The notes beneath the pieces are model-generated. The model did not search any database, had not been told where the DNA came from, and saw nothing but the letters and a program-made list of their open reading frames with translations. A stretch of DNA of 64,000 nucleotides from Serripes groenlandicus (lineage: Eukaryota > Mollusca > Bivalvia > Cardiida > Cardiidae): contig JASEVX010000037.1 in assembly GCA_031761405.1 (NCBI GenBank), forward strand, positions 1,488,001 through 1,552,000, given 5' to 3'. The translations under genes and the position numbers were made by a program. Below, in pieces: positions 20,929 to 33,008 of this stretch (the first letter of the stretch is position 1; every line of letters starts with the position of its first letter).

Positions 20929-22984
20929 AGTGATCAATTTGATCGGAACGAAAAATAGCAATCACAATGATTTGAACGCCTGAGGCTTTAAGAGCCGATT
21001 GGAACGTAAGCGGAGTAGAACTGAATCGAACGGAGCATAGCGTGAACGGTAAATATGTCAATTTCATGATGTTCTTACCTGTATGTTGTGATTTATAGAA
21101 TGAATTCTTAAAATTCTAGCATGTTTCTAGTTTTGTATGGAAGATAGAAGTTTGTTTCAGTGCAAAACTGAAAAATACTTTCACTTAATTAGCACCAAAA
21201 GAGATTCTTTTTGTTTTGAAGCATGGAAATAATATTTTGACACAGGTAAACAACCTAATCTTATGCTTATTAACCCTTTTACACAATGCACATGCAACAA
21301 ATCTGCATCAGAAACCTTTGAAATCATCAAGGGAAACATGTAATAAATCTATATTTATATTTGAAAGTTTTGAATGGAGTTGCAAAACATTGTGTCAAAA
21401 AGATAATTGATCATTTATAATGAGCAATTTCTTCTTTTTTACAACAATGTTTTCAAAATTAGTCTCCTTCAGACGCGTAAATATACGTCTGAAAGTGGGA
21501 GGAACTTTATATCATGGTTTTATTTACTTATGAAATGTGGAGACCAGAAATAAACAAGAGTTAACAGTGAAAATTAACACTTGATAAAACCCAGTTATTT
21601 CTTAATAACCCTGCAGAAAGCATGTAGTAATCAAAGCGCTGAAAGCGCTGATGGTATAGGGGGCATATGTAAATTGAAAACATATGGCATAGATCATATG
21701 GACAAACATTGTTGAAACAATGAAACAATGACCTTTAAACAAACCAAACCAAAAATGTTTGAAGCAACACATATTGCCTGCCAATAACATATACCTCATT
21801 TGTCAAAGTTTTACCCTTTTCTTGTATAAACAAAATATCGAAGGACAAAAGATTGACAAAAAAAACCCGAGCAGCTACCCTTAATTAAAATATTTCTTGT
21901 TCAGAAATCACTAAAGATCCACAATGTATATTGTAATCATGCTGATAAATGAAAGACGATCGAAAGCATGATAGAGTTATGTTTCTTTTGCACTGCACAA
22001 TTGCAGCTCTGAGTTTCCTATACACCAAGTCTTAAATTGATATATTGGACATATATTGAGACAATAACCGAAGAAATGAAAAAATTGAGTTTACACCTAA
22101 AAAACAGACTAGATTTGACGAAGTACAAATCTTGGGGAAGCACTCATTAACGAAAAAGGGAATTTCATGGAACGCATGTGTTGCATATAATAAGGGAGAA
22201 CATTGAAAGACAAAAATATACACACTCCAAACGCAGCATGCTAAATTTATGGTAATGGTGCACTGCAAATCTGTAGGTCATAAGTTACATACAAACCAAG
22301 TTTGAAATTGATACAATGAAAGTTAATTGAGACAATCGCTGAACTAAATAAGGAAAAATGGAGATAACTGAAAAAACAGACCAGAGTTATGTATCTAGTA
22401 CTTTGAAAAAGAGGAATATAATCATTTGGGAACAGTATGCACGGGTATAATTGTGACCACTTTGAAATAAATCTGCCATACAGAAACAACGTGTTAACCA
22501 ATACATGCAATCCATGACGGACGGACGAATGCACATTCAGGCAGACAGCCGGCCGGACGCCGGATTATACCTCCAAGCTTTACAGACGGAGACAACTCAA
22601 GTATTGATTACAGAAGACTGGTTCGATGCGTCAAAACACGTCAGCTTAGATTATGGTATTTGTAAAGTATTTGCAATTTAATTGTATCTCCGAAACGGGA
22701 CCGGACCGTCAAGGTTAATTTTCAAAAACCTATTTAGACTACATTTCTAGTTTATTTGTCAACAGATACATCTAGGACTATATTACACGTTGATGAACGT
22801 TGAGTCTTAAATTAACGCAAATGCATATACATTATAATTTTAGTCCCAAAATCGCTAGAAGCTTCTCAATAATAAAATAAATAATGACCTTGCGGTTATA
22901 ACTCGGATGTGTTGACAAATTCGGCCAAATTTCTTTCCGACGTTTGACAAAAGTCAATGCGACATGCGTCATTCGTCTTTCACC
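20929..22984. other. Degraded repeats, no gene seen
   Basis: Contains GATCGGAACG-type words (20935-21055), a TTAA-type MITE starting TTAACCCTTTTACACA at 21270 and ending near 21510, and a decayed relative of the repeat at 1-904 (GAGTTATGTTTCTTTTGCAC at about 21973 onward, ending in GACGGACGGACG and GGCCGGACGCCGGATTATAC near 22515-22570). The small open frames have no supporting features. Confidence 0.5.
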
Positions 22985-23142
22985 AATGGCTAAGTCTATG
23001 TGGAAACGCAGCCAGTTGCTTGGGAAGATTGTTGTGAGGAGTACTGGTTTGAGAAAACCAGGAAATACATTTGTAGGTGAACTGGCCGCCGTGATATGAC
23101 TGAAGAAATGTTAAAAACGGCGTTAAATCCCAATCAATCAAT
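22985..23142 (+). mobile_element. SINE 3' part with conserved tail
   Basis: The body (CTATGTGGAAACGCAGCC, GTACTGGTTTGAGAAAACCA) leads into CTGGCCGCCGTGATATGAC, then AAAAACGGCGTTAAATCCC and an AATCAATCAATG end. The tail resembles the deeply conserved Nin-DC type SINE tail known in molluscs (from memory). No tRNA head was found upstream, so the copy looks 5' truncated. Confidence 0.65.
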
Positions 23143-25093
23143 GTTGAAATTAACTTATCTATAATTTGTAGATTTAATTTCTATTTCCTAGTAGGGTCTA
23201 CATACAGCGACACATGAGAATATTCAACACAAAACGCGACCTGTTTTACCAACAATTCCCCAGTAGCGGTGAGACCGTTTGTAACATTATTTCATGGCAT
23301 GTATACACAGTAGGACCTCTCTCTTTGGACGAATTATGTTGTAACAAGTTTGTTTACAGTATTCCTTAACCTTGACCACATAGACTAAATATACAGCAAA
23401 CAACATTGAACTAAGGCATAACTATTGACCTGAATTAATAAAAGTATGATTTTGAATAGTGATGAAAACATTGTGGAAAAAGACAAACTTGTTGATTATC
23501 ATTCATCTGTTAAGGTTAGTCAAATGTGTCTAAAAGGGGCAAAGGTTAAAATAATAACTGTAGACAAATGTTTTCGTTATCTAGGTTATAGAAACAATTT
23601 GATTCATGTTTCAAAGCATTGTTTGAAAAGGAGGAATTGCTCATTGTCAGCAATTGCTCCGTTTGCAAATATACTTTCAACATTTGTTTGTAACTAAGTA
23701 GCTATAACGGGAACGGTTCAACCCTTTCCCGCTTACAGTCGCTTTTTGACGCATGTGCAGCAGACGGCTGCAGAATTGTTTATCATGACCCATTTCCTCT
23801 TTTTCCACAAACTATATATTTTTCCCCTTGATGTAAGGCAAAATTGCTCGTAATCATTCATCTCTAGCATGTTATTCAAAATGTGTCCGGAAGGGAGAAA
23901 GAGGGAAAGAACGTCCATAGTAAAACGTTTAAATATGAAAAGAATTAATTTGAAACGTGTTTGAAAGCATTGTGTGAAAAGGAGGAATTGCTCATTGTCA
24001 GCAATAGCTCCATTTTCAACAATATTTTTTAAATATTCGAACTGTTATAGTATCACGGAAAGGGTTCCGCTTCCATGGGAAGGATGTAACCATTTTCCGC
24101 CTACAGACGCTTACAGACGCATGTGCAGCAGACGACAATCGAAAACATTGTGACAAAAGGGGAAATTGATTTTCGTAGGCAATTTCTACTTTTGCCACAA
24201 TGGTTTCAACTCAATTCAATAATTGTATTTACAGTGCTTTGCACATTTCTCTATAAGTCGACTGTTGTAAACTAATGGGGTCACAGAACGGTCGACGTTA
24301 CCTCACACTACTGACCTTAAGGTCAACCATAGTTCAGAGTGAGTTTCATTCATAGAAACTATTTTGTCTCATAAAATTATGCAAGCGGAGGGTTTTGTGA
24401 TTCGGTCGAACCAATGAAATCGTTGAAAAGGCAGATTATAACCAATCAAAACTCGATTTTGGAGTAGGTATACACATGTGGACTGCGGTTGCAGCTTTTA
24501 ATCCGACTTTTCGAAAGCAGCTTCGCTATGAGATAGTGGCGAAACGCCCCTATCCCAAAAACTGGTTTAAAGTTTTGCGAGAATGTTAACAAAAAAGGTA
24601 CTTTTTCTTCCATATTAATCTCATGTTCTTAACTCTTTCCCACCTGCAGATGCATTTTGAAGCATCTACAACAAACAAATTTTTAAAAATTTGTGGTCAC
24701 AATGTTTTCAACTCTACTCAATAACTTAAATTTCATTATAGAGATTTTCCATGTAGTTGCCAAGATGATTGATTTCATTTTGTCTTCTGCAGATTTGTTG
24801 TAAGCTTTCATTTTCCCATCGAACTCACTGAGACATTTCTTTTGAGTACCCATGAACATGGGATTAACATGTTCCAGGGTTCAAATTTAGCTCTTGCTAA
24901 CTCGCTAAATGCGAGTCAAATTCAGAAAATGCGAGTAGAATTTCATGCCTACTCGATATATTTAGCGAGTCACTTTTTTTCCAAGTTCAAACCTTAATTA
25001 TTTAAAAAAAAAAAAAAAAAAAAACAGGGCTCCCGCAGTCGTTCGCCATTTGAGCCATTGGCGATAAAATGAAAAAAAAATGTTCATAAAAAA
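23143..25093. other. TTAA-type MITE remnants and unclassified sequence
   Basis: Three decayed MITE copies are visible: 23721-23915 (CAACCCTTTCCCGCTTACAG ... GGGAGAAAGAGGG), about 24086-24250 (CCGCCTACAGACGC ...) and about 24651-24815 (AACTCTTTCCCACCTGCAG ...). A frame at 23446-23697 is AT-rich and probably not a gene. A sequence starting CAGGGTTCAAATTTAGC at 24883 is the end of another repeat family, followed by a poly(A) run at about 25003-25024. Confidence 0.5.
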
Positions 25094-26512
25094 AACAAGA
25101 GGGCCATGATGGCCCTGGTATCGCTCACCTGTTTTGTTTTTTTTTCACTTTACCTATATAAGCCCCGCCCCATGGCAGCCATAGTTTCCGACCAATCAAC
25201 TTGGCTTGAAGGAATCTGAAAGAGGGTCACCCTAGGAACATTTCTACAAAATTATTTGAAAATCGGCCAGACACTTTTGGAGGAGAAGATCTTTTAAGTT
25301 TTCACTATAGCCATATAGTGCAAAATAGCCCTGCCCACTGGCGGCCATGTTTTTTGACCAATCAACATGGCTTGAAGGAATCTGAAAGTGGGTCATTCAA
25401 GGAACATTTCTACTAAATTATTTGAAAATCGGCCTGACACTTTCGGAGAAGAAGATTTTTTAAGTTTTCACTATAGCCATATAAGGCAAAATAGCCCCAC
25501 CCCCCTGGCGGCCATGTTTTTCGACCAATCACCTTGGCTTGAAGGAATCTGATAGAGGGTCATCCAAGGAACATTTCTACAAAATTATTTGAAATTCAGC
25601 CTGACACTTTCGGAGGAGAAGATTTTTTAAGTTTTCACTTTGGCCATATAAGGCAAAATAGCCCCGCCCCCTGGCGGCCATGTTTTTCGACCAATCAACA
25701 TGGCTTGAAGGAATCTGATAGAGGGTCACCCAAGGAACATTTCTACACAATTATTTGGAAATCAGCCGGACACTTATGGAGGAGAAGATTTTTTAAGTTT
25801 TCACTATAGCCATAAAAGGCAAAATAGCCCCGCCCCCTGGCGGCCTTGTTTTTTGACCAATCAACATGGCTTGAAGTAATCTGATAGAGGATCACCCAAG
25901 AAACATTTCTACAAAATTATTTGAAAATCGGCCAGACACTTTTGGAGGAGAAGATTTTTTAAGTTTGCACTATAGCCATATAAGGCAAAATAGCCCCACC
26001 ACCCCTGGCGGCCATGTTTTTCGACCAATCAACATGGCTTGAAGGAATCTGATAGAGGGTCACCCAAGGAACATTTTTACAAAATTATTTGAAAATCGGC
26101 CTGACACTTTCGGAGGAGAAGATTTTTTAAGTTTTCACTATAGCCATATAAGGCAAAATAGCCCCGCCCCCCCTGGCGGCCATGTTTTTCGACCAATCAA
26201 CATGGCTTGAAGGAATATGATAGAGGGTCATCTAAGGAACATTTCTACAAAATTATTTGAAAATCTGTCAACCAGTTTGGGAGAAGAAGAATTTTGAAGT
26301 TTTTTCGGTTTCGTTGCCATGGAAACCAGAATTTTGCATGGATCCCAAAAATTTGAAGGAATTCTGGTGAGGTCATTGAGAGGATGCTTTCTGTGAAGTT
26401 TCATCCAAATTGACCCACTGGTTACTGAGGAGAAGAAGTTGACGCACGACGCACGCCGGACAAAAAGCGATCACAATAACTCACCTTGAGCAAAGCTCAG
26501 GTGAGCTAAAAA
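25094..26512 (+). mobile_element. Pearl/HINE-like element, 165-bp GGCGGCCATG monomers
   Basis: 5' hairpin AGGGCCATGATGGCCCT with box ATCGCTCACCTG, seven or so monomers of about 165 bp, a closing long monomer with TTGCCATGGAAACC, GACGCACGACGC, and a 3' hairpin ending TCAGGTGAGCTAAAA at 26512. It is very close to the element at 17155-20928. Confidence 0.82.
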
Positions 26513-26533
26513 GGGCTCAAGCCGTGTCTCACA

Positions 26534-27552
26534 AACAAGAGGCCCATGAGGGCCTATGCTCTACTGGTATGGTTCTTTGGTCATTTTCAATCCAGAGCAT
26601 GTATGTATGGTGAAGATCGGATAGTAAATGGAGGCTCTTTTGTGTTCACAAGCTGTATTATAGCAATTTTTACAATTTCATGGGCCATAATCCAGTCTTG
26701 CATGGGCGGATCTAGCTGGTTTTCAAAAGGAACCAAGCTCTCATCAATATTTAACTACTATCTAAGTTTGGTGAAGATCAGATAGTAAATGGAGCCTCTA
26801 TTGTGTTCACATGCTCAATTATAGCAATTTGGACAATTTCAAGGGCCATAATCCAGTCTTGCATGGGCGGATCTGGCTGGTTTAGGAAAGGAACCGAGCT
26901 CTCATGAATATCTTACTACTGTATAAGTTTGGTTGAGATACAATCAAAAGATAAGACTGTATCGTGTTAAAAAGTTCTTTAATAGCAATTTTGACCATTT
27001 CAAGGGCCATAATCCAGTCTTGCATGGGCGGATCTGGCTGGTTTTCGAAAGGAACCGAGCTCTTATGAATATCTAACTACTGTATAAGTTTGGTTGAGAT
27101 ACAATTAAAAGTGAAGACTGTATCGTGTTAACAAGCTCTTTTATAGCAATTTTGACCATTTCAAGGGCCATAATCCAGTCATGCATGGGCGGATCTGGCT
27201 GGTTTTCAAAAGGAATTGAGCTCTCATGGATATCTAACTACTGTATAAGTTTGATTGAGATACAATCAAATGTGAAGACTGTATCGTGTTAACAAGCTCT
27301 TTTATAGCAATTTTGACCATTTCAAGGGCCATAATCCAGTCATGCATGGGCGGATCTGGCTGGTTTTCGAAAGGAACCGAGCTCTCATGGATATCTAACT
27401 ACTGTATAAGTTTGGTTGAGATACAATCAAAAGTGAAGACTGTATCGTGTTAACAAGAAATTGTTTACGGACGCACGCACGCACGCACGCACGTAAGACG
27501 GACACATCGCCACGACATAAGCCCTTCTGGCCTTTGGCCAGTAGAGCTAAAA
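26534..27552 (+). mobile_element. Pearl/HINE-like element, CTCTACTGG family
   Basis: 5' hairpin AGGCCCATGAGGGCCT with box GCTCTACTGG. It has about five monomers of roughly 165 bp (GGGCCATAATCCAGTC, GGGCGGATCTGGCTGGTTTT), a (GCAC)n run, and a 3' end CTGGCCTTTGGCCAGTAGAG plus CTAAAA. The 3' box CCAGTAGAGC is the exact complement of the 5' box. A second copy lies at 48863-50037. Confidence 0.82.
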
Positions 27553-28399
27553 AACAAGAGGGAAAAATTTCATTACCAGAAGTGTGCTACGAGTTGAAAA
27601 TAACAATACTCGTATGCATAACTGACTGATTCACGGATTTAGACTTTATCGTGTATCGCTATCAGGTAAATTAAGTTAAACCAGTCAACGTGTGTATATT
27701 GTTTGTGTACAATGTCAAACTGTTGAGATAAGCCTGTTTACGGAGAGTGGAAAACAGCCGACGTGTGCCGAATGATAGTTACATGATTCATCAACAAGAA
27801 ATTGCGAATTTTGTTTCTTTTCTGTTTAGGACGTCGGGCTAAATTGATAAATTGAAAAATATATTTATGAGCGTTTTAGACCGAAAGACAGTACATTTAT
27901 ATGTTCAAATTAAAGTTAATGTCCAATTCGAAGCCCCAAGTCAATTTATATTCCCATTTCCATTTTAAATCTAAAGATTATCAAGTAAAATTTTGAACAA
28001 GAAGTAGACGTAGATTCGGACGCTATTTTTTCCGGACACGTTATTCGGCGAATTTCAAAGTGATGTAAAAAAATATTTGATAGTGAAGTTTGTTGTAAAC
28101 TAAAGAATAGATAGCACAATGAAATATTTGATAGCAAAACGCTATAAATCTTCATAACAATGTTTAAATACAGGTTTATAAAGACAATTTACTATTTGTA
28201 ATGTAATGACTATTCCTTGACTATTCCTAACAGTTACATGTAATATTATGTGAACTGACAAAACTTGAACAAATCCGACTAAGTCATGCAATTTGTGATC
28301 AGCAGCCAGTTTTATCATATCCCTTGATGGTTTCTGATCGCAAGTTGGACTGTAGTTGAAATCCAAATAACATTGAAAGCGATTTGATGTTTTTTTTTA
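27553..28399. other. Unclassified intergenic or intronic sequence
   Basis: AT-rich. A short minus-strand stretch at 28275-28345 (PSRDMIKLAADHKLHDLVGF) follows an acceptor-like TTTCAACTACAG but has no good donor, so I do not call an exon. No repeat was recognised. Confidence 0.4.
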
Positions 28400-29491
28400 A
28401 ACAAGAGGGCCATGATGGCCCTGGAATGGCTCACCTGATTTTTTTTTTCACTTTAGCTATATAAGCCCCGCCCCTGGCAGCCATAGTTTTTGCCCAATCA
28501 ACTTGGCTTGAAGGAATCTGATAGAGGGTCACCCTAGGAACATTTCTACAAAATTATTTGAAAATCTGCCCGACACTTTCGGAGGAGAAGATTTTTTAAG
28601 TTTTCACTATAACCATATAATGCAATATAGCCCTGCCCACTGGCGGCCATGTTTTTTGAACAATCAACATGGCTTGAAGGAATCAGATAGTGGGTCACTT
28701 AAGGAACATTTCTACAAAATTATTTGAAAATCCGCCTGACACTTTCGGAGAAGAAGATTTTTTAAGTTTTCACTATAGCCATATAAGGCAAAATAGCCCC
28801 GCCCCTCCTGGCGGCCATGTTTTTTTACCAATCAACATGGCTTGAAGGAATCTGATAGAGGGTCATCCAAGGAGCATTACTACAAAATTATTTGAAAATC
28901 TGCCCACCAGTTTGGGAGAAGAAGATCTTTTAAGTTTTCACTATAGCCATATAAGGCAAAATAGCCCTGCCGACCATGTTTTTTGAACAATCAACATGGC
29001 TTGAAGGAATCTGATAGAGGGTCACTTAAGGATCATTTCTACAAAATTATTTGAAAATCGGCCTGACACTTTCGGAGAAGAAGATTTTTTAAGTTTTCAC
29101 TATAGCCATATAAGGCAAAATAACCCTGCCCCCCCTGGCGGCCATGTTTTTCGACCAATCAACATGGCTTGAAGGAATCTGATAGAGGGTCATCCAAGGA
29201 ACATTTCTACAAAATTATTTGAAAATCTGCCAACCAGTTTGGGAGAAGAAGAATTTTGAAGTTTTTTTCATTTTGTTGCCATGGAAACTAGAATTCTGCA
29301 TGGATCCAAAAAATTTGAAGGAAATCTGGTGAGGTCATTAAGAGGATACTTTCTGTGAAGTTTCATCCCAATTGACTTACCGGTTACTGAGGAGAAAAAG
29401 TTGACGGACGACAGACGACGCACGACGGACGCCGGACATAGGTTGATCACAATAACTCACCTTGAGCACTTCGTGCACAGGTGAGCTAAAA
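28400..29491 (+). mobile_element. Pearl/HINE-like element, 165-bp GGCGGCCATG monomers
   Basis: 5' hairpin AGGGCCATGATGGCCCT, box TGGCTCACCTGA, about five monomers, a closing TTGCCATGGAAACTAG monomer, GACG repeats and a 3' hairpin ending GCACAGGTGAGCTAAAA. It is a sister of 25094-26512. Confidence 0.82.
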
Positions 29492-29580
29492 AGCAAGTAG
29501 TTTTGACAATTTAGCAAGTAAGTTTTTAGGCCACTTGCTTTTTTTAGCAAGTGGCAAAAAAAGTTAAATTTGAACCCTGT
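29492..29580. repeat. Repeat end TTAAATTTGAACCCTG
   Basis: Words AGCAAGTA/TAGCAAGTGGC and a terminal TTAAATTTGAACCCTG. That end is the exact inverse of the CAGGGTTCAAATTTA start at 24883, and TGTTC flanks both. Confidence 0.4.
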
Positions 29581-29650
29581 GTTCCTACCAGTAAATTCTT
29601 TTTGATGAATTTACAGCAGACAAAAGTTTGAAAACACTGCGACAAAAGAA

Positions 29651-30769
29651 ATAAGAGGCCCAAGAGGGCCTGATTTAGTATCGCTCCACTGCCATTAGGA
29701 AAAATTAAATCTTCAAACAGCCCCGAACCCTGGTGGCCACGTTTTTTGATCAATTACCATGGCTTGAAGGAATCTCTTAAGAGTGTCACCCAAAGAACAT
29801 TTCTGCAAAAGTATTTGAAAATCATCCAAATAGTTTGGGAGGAGAAGATTTTTTAAGTTTTCAATAAAGCAAAAATAAGGCTAACAGCCCTGCCCCTTGG
29901 CAGCAATATTTTAAGACCAATCAACATGGCCTGGTGGAATCTGATAGAGGACTACCCTAGGAACATTTCTACAAAAAAAAGTTAAAAATCGGCCTGATAC
30001 TTTCGTCGGAGAAGATTTTTCAAGTTTTCACTATAGATATATTAGGCAAAATAGTCCCACCCCTGGCAGCCATGTTTTTGGAACAATCAACATGGCTTGA
30101 AGGAATCCGATAAGAATATGATAGGGGGTCACCCAAGGAACATTTCTACAAAAAAAATAGAAAAAGCGGCCAGACACTTTTGGAGGAGAAGCTTTTTCAA
30201 GTTTTCACTATAAATATATTAGGCAAAAAAGCCCCGCACCCTGGCGGCCATTGTTTTAGACCAATCAACATGGCTCGAAGGAATCTGATGGAGGATCGCC
30301 CAAGGAACATTTCTCCAAAATTATTTGAAAATTGACCCGACACTTTCGGAGGAGAAGATTTTTTAAGTTTTCACTATAGCCATATAAGGCAAAATAGCCC
30401 TGCCTTATGGCGGCCATGTTTTTTGACCAACCAACATGGCTTGAAGGAATCTGATAGAGGGTCATCCAAGGAGCATTTCTACAAAATTATTTGAAAAATT
30501 GCCTAACATTTTGGACGAGAAGAATTTTAGTTTTTTCTTTCAGATGCCATAGAATTTTGCATGGATCCAAAAAGATTGAAGGAATTTTGAAGAAGTTATA
30601 GAGAGGATGCTTCACATGAAATTTCATCCTAATTGGCCAAGTGGTTAGGGAGGAAAAGTAGTTTGAAGTAAAACATTGATGCACACACGCACACACACAT
30701 GCATGGACTCCCACACAATTGACAATTGGTCATGACATAAGCTTGACTTTCAGCCAGTGGAGCTAAAAA
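29651..30769 (+). mobile_element. Pearl/HINE-like element, CTCCACTG family
   Basis: 5' hairpin AGGCCCAAGAGGGCCT, box TCGCTCCACTGCC, 165-bp GGCGGCCATG-type monomers, a CA-rich microsatellite, then a 3' end GACTTTCAGCCAGTGGAGCT plus AAAA. The 3' box CAGTGGAGC is the complement of the 5' box GCTCCACTG. Confidence 0.78.
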
Positions 30770-30935
30770 TTAGCTGCTTAACATAATGTTTTCAACCCTA
30801 AGTCATAATTAAACTCTCCTTTATGTAGATTTTTCAATTTGTTGTAAATTTGTTTTCCAAGCTGTCTGCATCAGATTTCTCAAATATGGAGAAAAGTAAA
30901 AACACTTTTTCTTAGATAAGCCTGTGCTTACATAC

Positions 30936-31061
30936 CTGAAATTGTGAAGATGGTCCAGCATCAGGGACGCCTTGCATTTCTAGGTTCTTTAACTGGTCTT
31001 TGATTTCCAGAATGGATGATTTGATAGAACCCATGTCTTTTGATACATCCTGTTTTTCTAT
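30936..31061 (-). CDS. Internal exon of an unrecognised coiled-coil gene
   Basis: Exactly 42 codons between a strong acceptor (GTTATTTGTCCTCTTCAG, ending at 31062) and a strong donor (GTATGTAAG starting at 30935). It encodes IEKQDVSKDMGSIKSS, then ILEIKDQLKNLEMQG and a Ser/Pro/Gly-rich end. The leucine/isoleucine spacing suggests a coiled coil. Both borders are phase 0, so it joins in frame to the candidate exons at 62936-63148 upstream and 5373-5490 downstream. Both introns would be over 25 kb and full of transposons. Other exons may lie between. Confidence 0.65.
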
Positions 31062-31180
31062 CTGAAGAGGACAAATAACAGCATTTTTTTTCTTTCTTTG
31101 ATTGGTAAAGGACATAAAAGGACCCACTTGCCTGGGTTCAAATAGCTAGTACTGGTTATGTCTCCTGGGGTTTAAGTTAT

Positions 31181-31337
31181 TTAAGGAATGGAGAGCTTTT
31201 TTTTCGTTTTCATGGGGGTATGAACAAAAAAACCTGATCACTCTCTATGAAATCGCGAAGCGGTTTCATAGATTGTGTGATCAGGTTTTTTTGTTCATAC
31301 CCCCATGAAAACGAAAACAAACGCTCCATTCCTTATA
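31181..31337. repeat. 157-bp near-perfect hairpin (foldback MITE)
   Basis: The arms are AAGGAATGGAG ... TTTTCGTTTTCATGGGGGTA, continuing TGAACAAAAAAACCTGATCAC, and their reverse complement. The innermost 36 bp of each arm match perfectly. A central TATGAAA/TTTCATA stem lies around CGCGAAGCG. TA flanks each side, as for mariner-type MITEs. Confidence 0.8.
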
Positions 31338-31437
31338 TTTTAGCATTAACATGGCTATTTCAGTGAGTAATAAAACATAAAGCAGTGACATAAATATCAT
31401 ATGTAACTAGTTACATAAATAGCTGACTCACAGCGCG

Positions 31438-32974
31438 TATGGCAAGCCAATTGTCCAATAATTACGTGAACCCAGGTTCACGTTCGAAAAACTAGGATTA
31501 ACGATCGATAAACTAGGTTTTTCGAACGTAAAACCAGGTTTATCGAATAAAAATAACTTATATTTTCGAGCGAAAACATAGGATAACGGGCGTAAACCAT
31601 AGTTTACGCTCGTGAACCCATGTTCACGCTCGATAAACTAGGTTTCTCGATTGAACTAAGAATTTCGGTCGTTATCCTAAGTTCACGAGCGTGAACCTAT
31701 GTTTACGGGCGTGAATCTGGATTCATGAGCGTGAACCATAGTTTACGAAGGTGAACCTAGGTTCACGGTCGTAAAGATAGGTTCACGTTCGTAAACTATG
31801 GTTCTCGCTCGTAAACATAGGTTCACGGTCGTAAACCTAGGTTCACGCCCGAAATTCATAGTTGATTTGATAATCCTAGTTTATCGACCGTAAACCATGG
31901 TTTACGTTTGATAAACTAGGTTTCTCGATTGAACTACGAATTTCGGTCGTTATCCTATGTTTACGTGCGTGAACCCCGGTTCACGAGCGTGAACCTATGT
32001 TTACGAGCGTGAACCATAGTTTACGAACGTGAACTTATGTTTACGACCGTGAACTTGGGTTTACGAGCGTGAACCTACGTTTACGAGTGTGAACTATGGT
32101 TTACGACGTTATCCTATGTTTTCGCTCGAAAGTATAGGTTAACATGCTTTTACGTTTGAAAAACCTAGTTTATCGATCGTTAATCCTAGTTTTTCGACCG
32201 TAAACCTAGGTTCACGTTCGAAAAACTAGGATTAACGATCGATAAACTAGGTTTTTCGAACGTAAAACCAGGTTTATCGAATACTAACTTATATTTTCGA
32301 GCGAAAACATAGGATAACGGGCGTAAACCATAGTTTACGCTCGTGAACCCATGTTCACGCTCGATAAACTAGGTTTCTCGATTGAACTAAGAATTTCGGT
32401 CGTTATCCTAAGTTCACCAGCGTGAACCTATGTTTACGGGCGTGAATCTGGGTTCATGAGCGTGAACCATAGTTTACGAACGTGAACCTAGGTTCACGGT
32501 CGTAAAGATAGGTTCACGTTCGTAAACTATGGTTCTCGCTGGTAAACATAGGCTCACGGTCGTAAACCTAGGTTCACGCCCGAAATTTATAGTTGATTTG
32601 ATTATCCTAGTTTATCGACCGTAAACCATGGTTTACGTTTGATAAACTAGGTTTCTCGATTGAACTACGAATTTCGGTCGTTATCCTATGTTTACGTGCG
32701 TGAACCGGGGTTCACGAGCGTGAACCTATGTTTACGAGCGTGAACCATAGTTTACGAACGTGAACTTATGTTTACGACCGTGAACTTGGGTTTACGAGCG
32801 TGAACCTACGTTTACGAGCGTGAACTATGGTTTACGACGTTATCCTATGTTTTCGCTCGAAAGTATAGGTTAACATGCTTTTACGTTCGAAAAACCTAGT
32901 TTATCGATCGTTAATCCTAGTTTTTCGACCGTAAACCTAGGTTCACGTAATTATTGGACAATTGGCTTGCCATA
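31438..32974. mobile_element. Foldback element built of 10-bp alternating inverted words
   Basis: Terminal inverted repeats begin TATGGCAAGCCAATTGTCC; the first 35 bp are identical at both ends and about 105 bp is nearly so. AGCGCG flanks both sides (31432-31437 and 32975-32980), giving a 6-bp target duplication. The inside is two tandem blocks of about 735 bp. Each is mostly GTTTACGN(N)/CGTGAACC words placed every 10 bp in alternating orientation, a 20-bp dyad unit repeated dozens of times. No open frame of note. This resembles foldback elements whose long termini are tandem repeats, but I know no named match. Confidence 0.8.
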
Positions 32975-32984
32975 AGCGCGTACT

Positions 32985-33008
32985 TGACGTCACTCCAGTG
33001 TGACGTCA
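32985..33008. promoter_or_regulatory. Paired CRE-like palindromes
   Basis: Two perfect TGACGTCA sites at 32985-32992 and 33001-33008, 16 bp apart centre to centre, just right of the foldback element. TGACGTCA is the full CREB/ATF site. No nearby transcription start is visible, so a regulatory role is only possible. Confidence 0.3.

Noticed and set aside
27447..27629. Frame containing THARTHARK repeats
   Set aside because: It is a translation of the (GCAC)n microsatellite in a pearl element tail.
28142..28366. Further exon of the minus-strand gene (PSRDMIKLAADHKLHD)
   Set aside because: It has an acceptor-like sequence but no convincing donor, and its entry phase would not fit between the phase-0 exons.
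31438..32974. CRISPR-like or integron-like repeat array
   Set aside because: Words are spaced every 10 bp with no spacers, and terminal inverted repeats and a target duplication show it is a transposable element.
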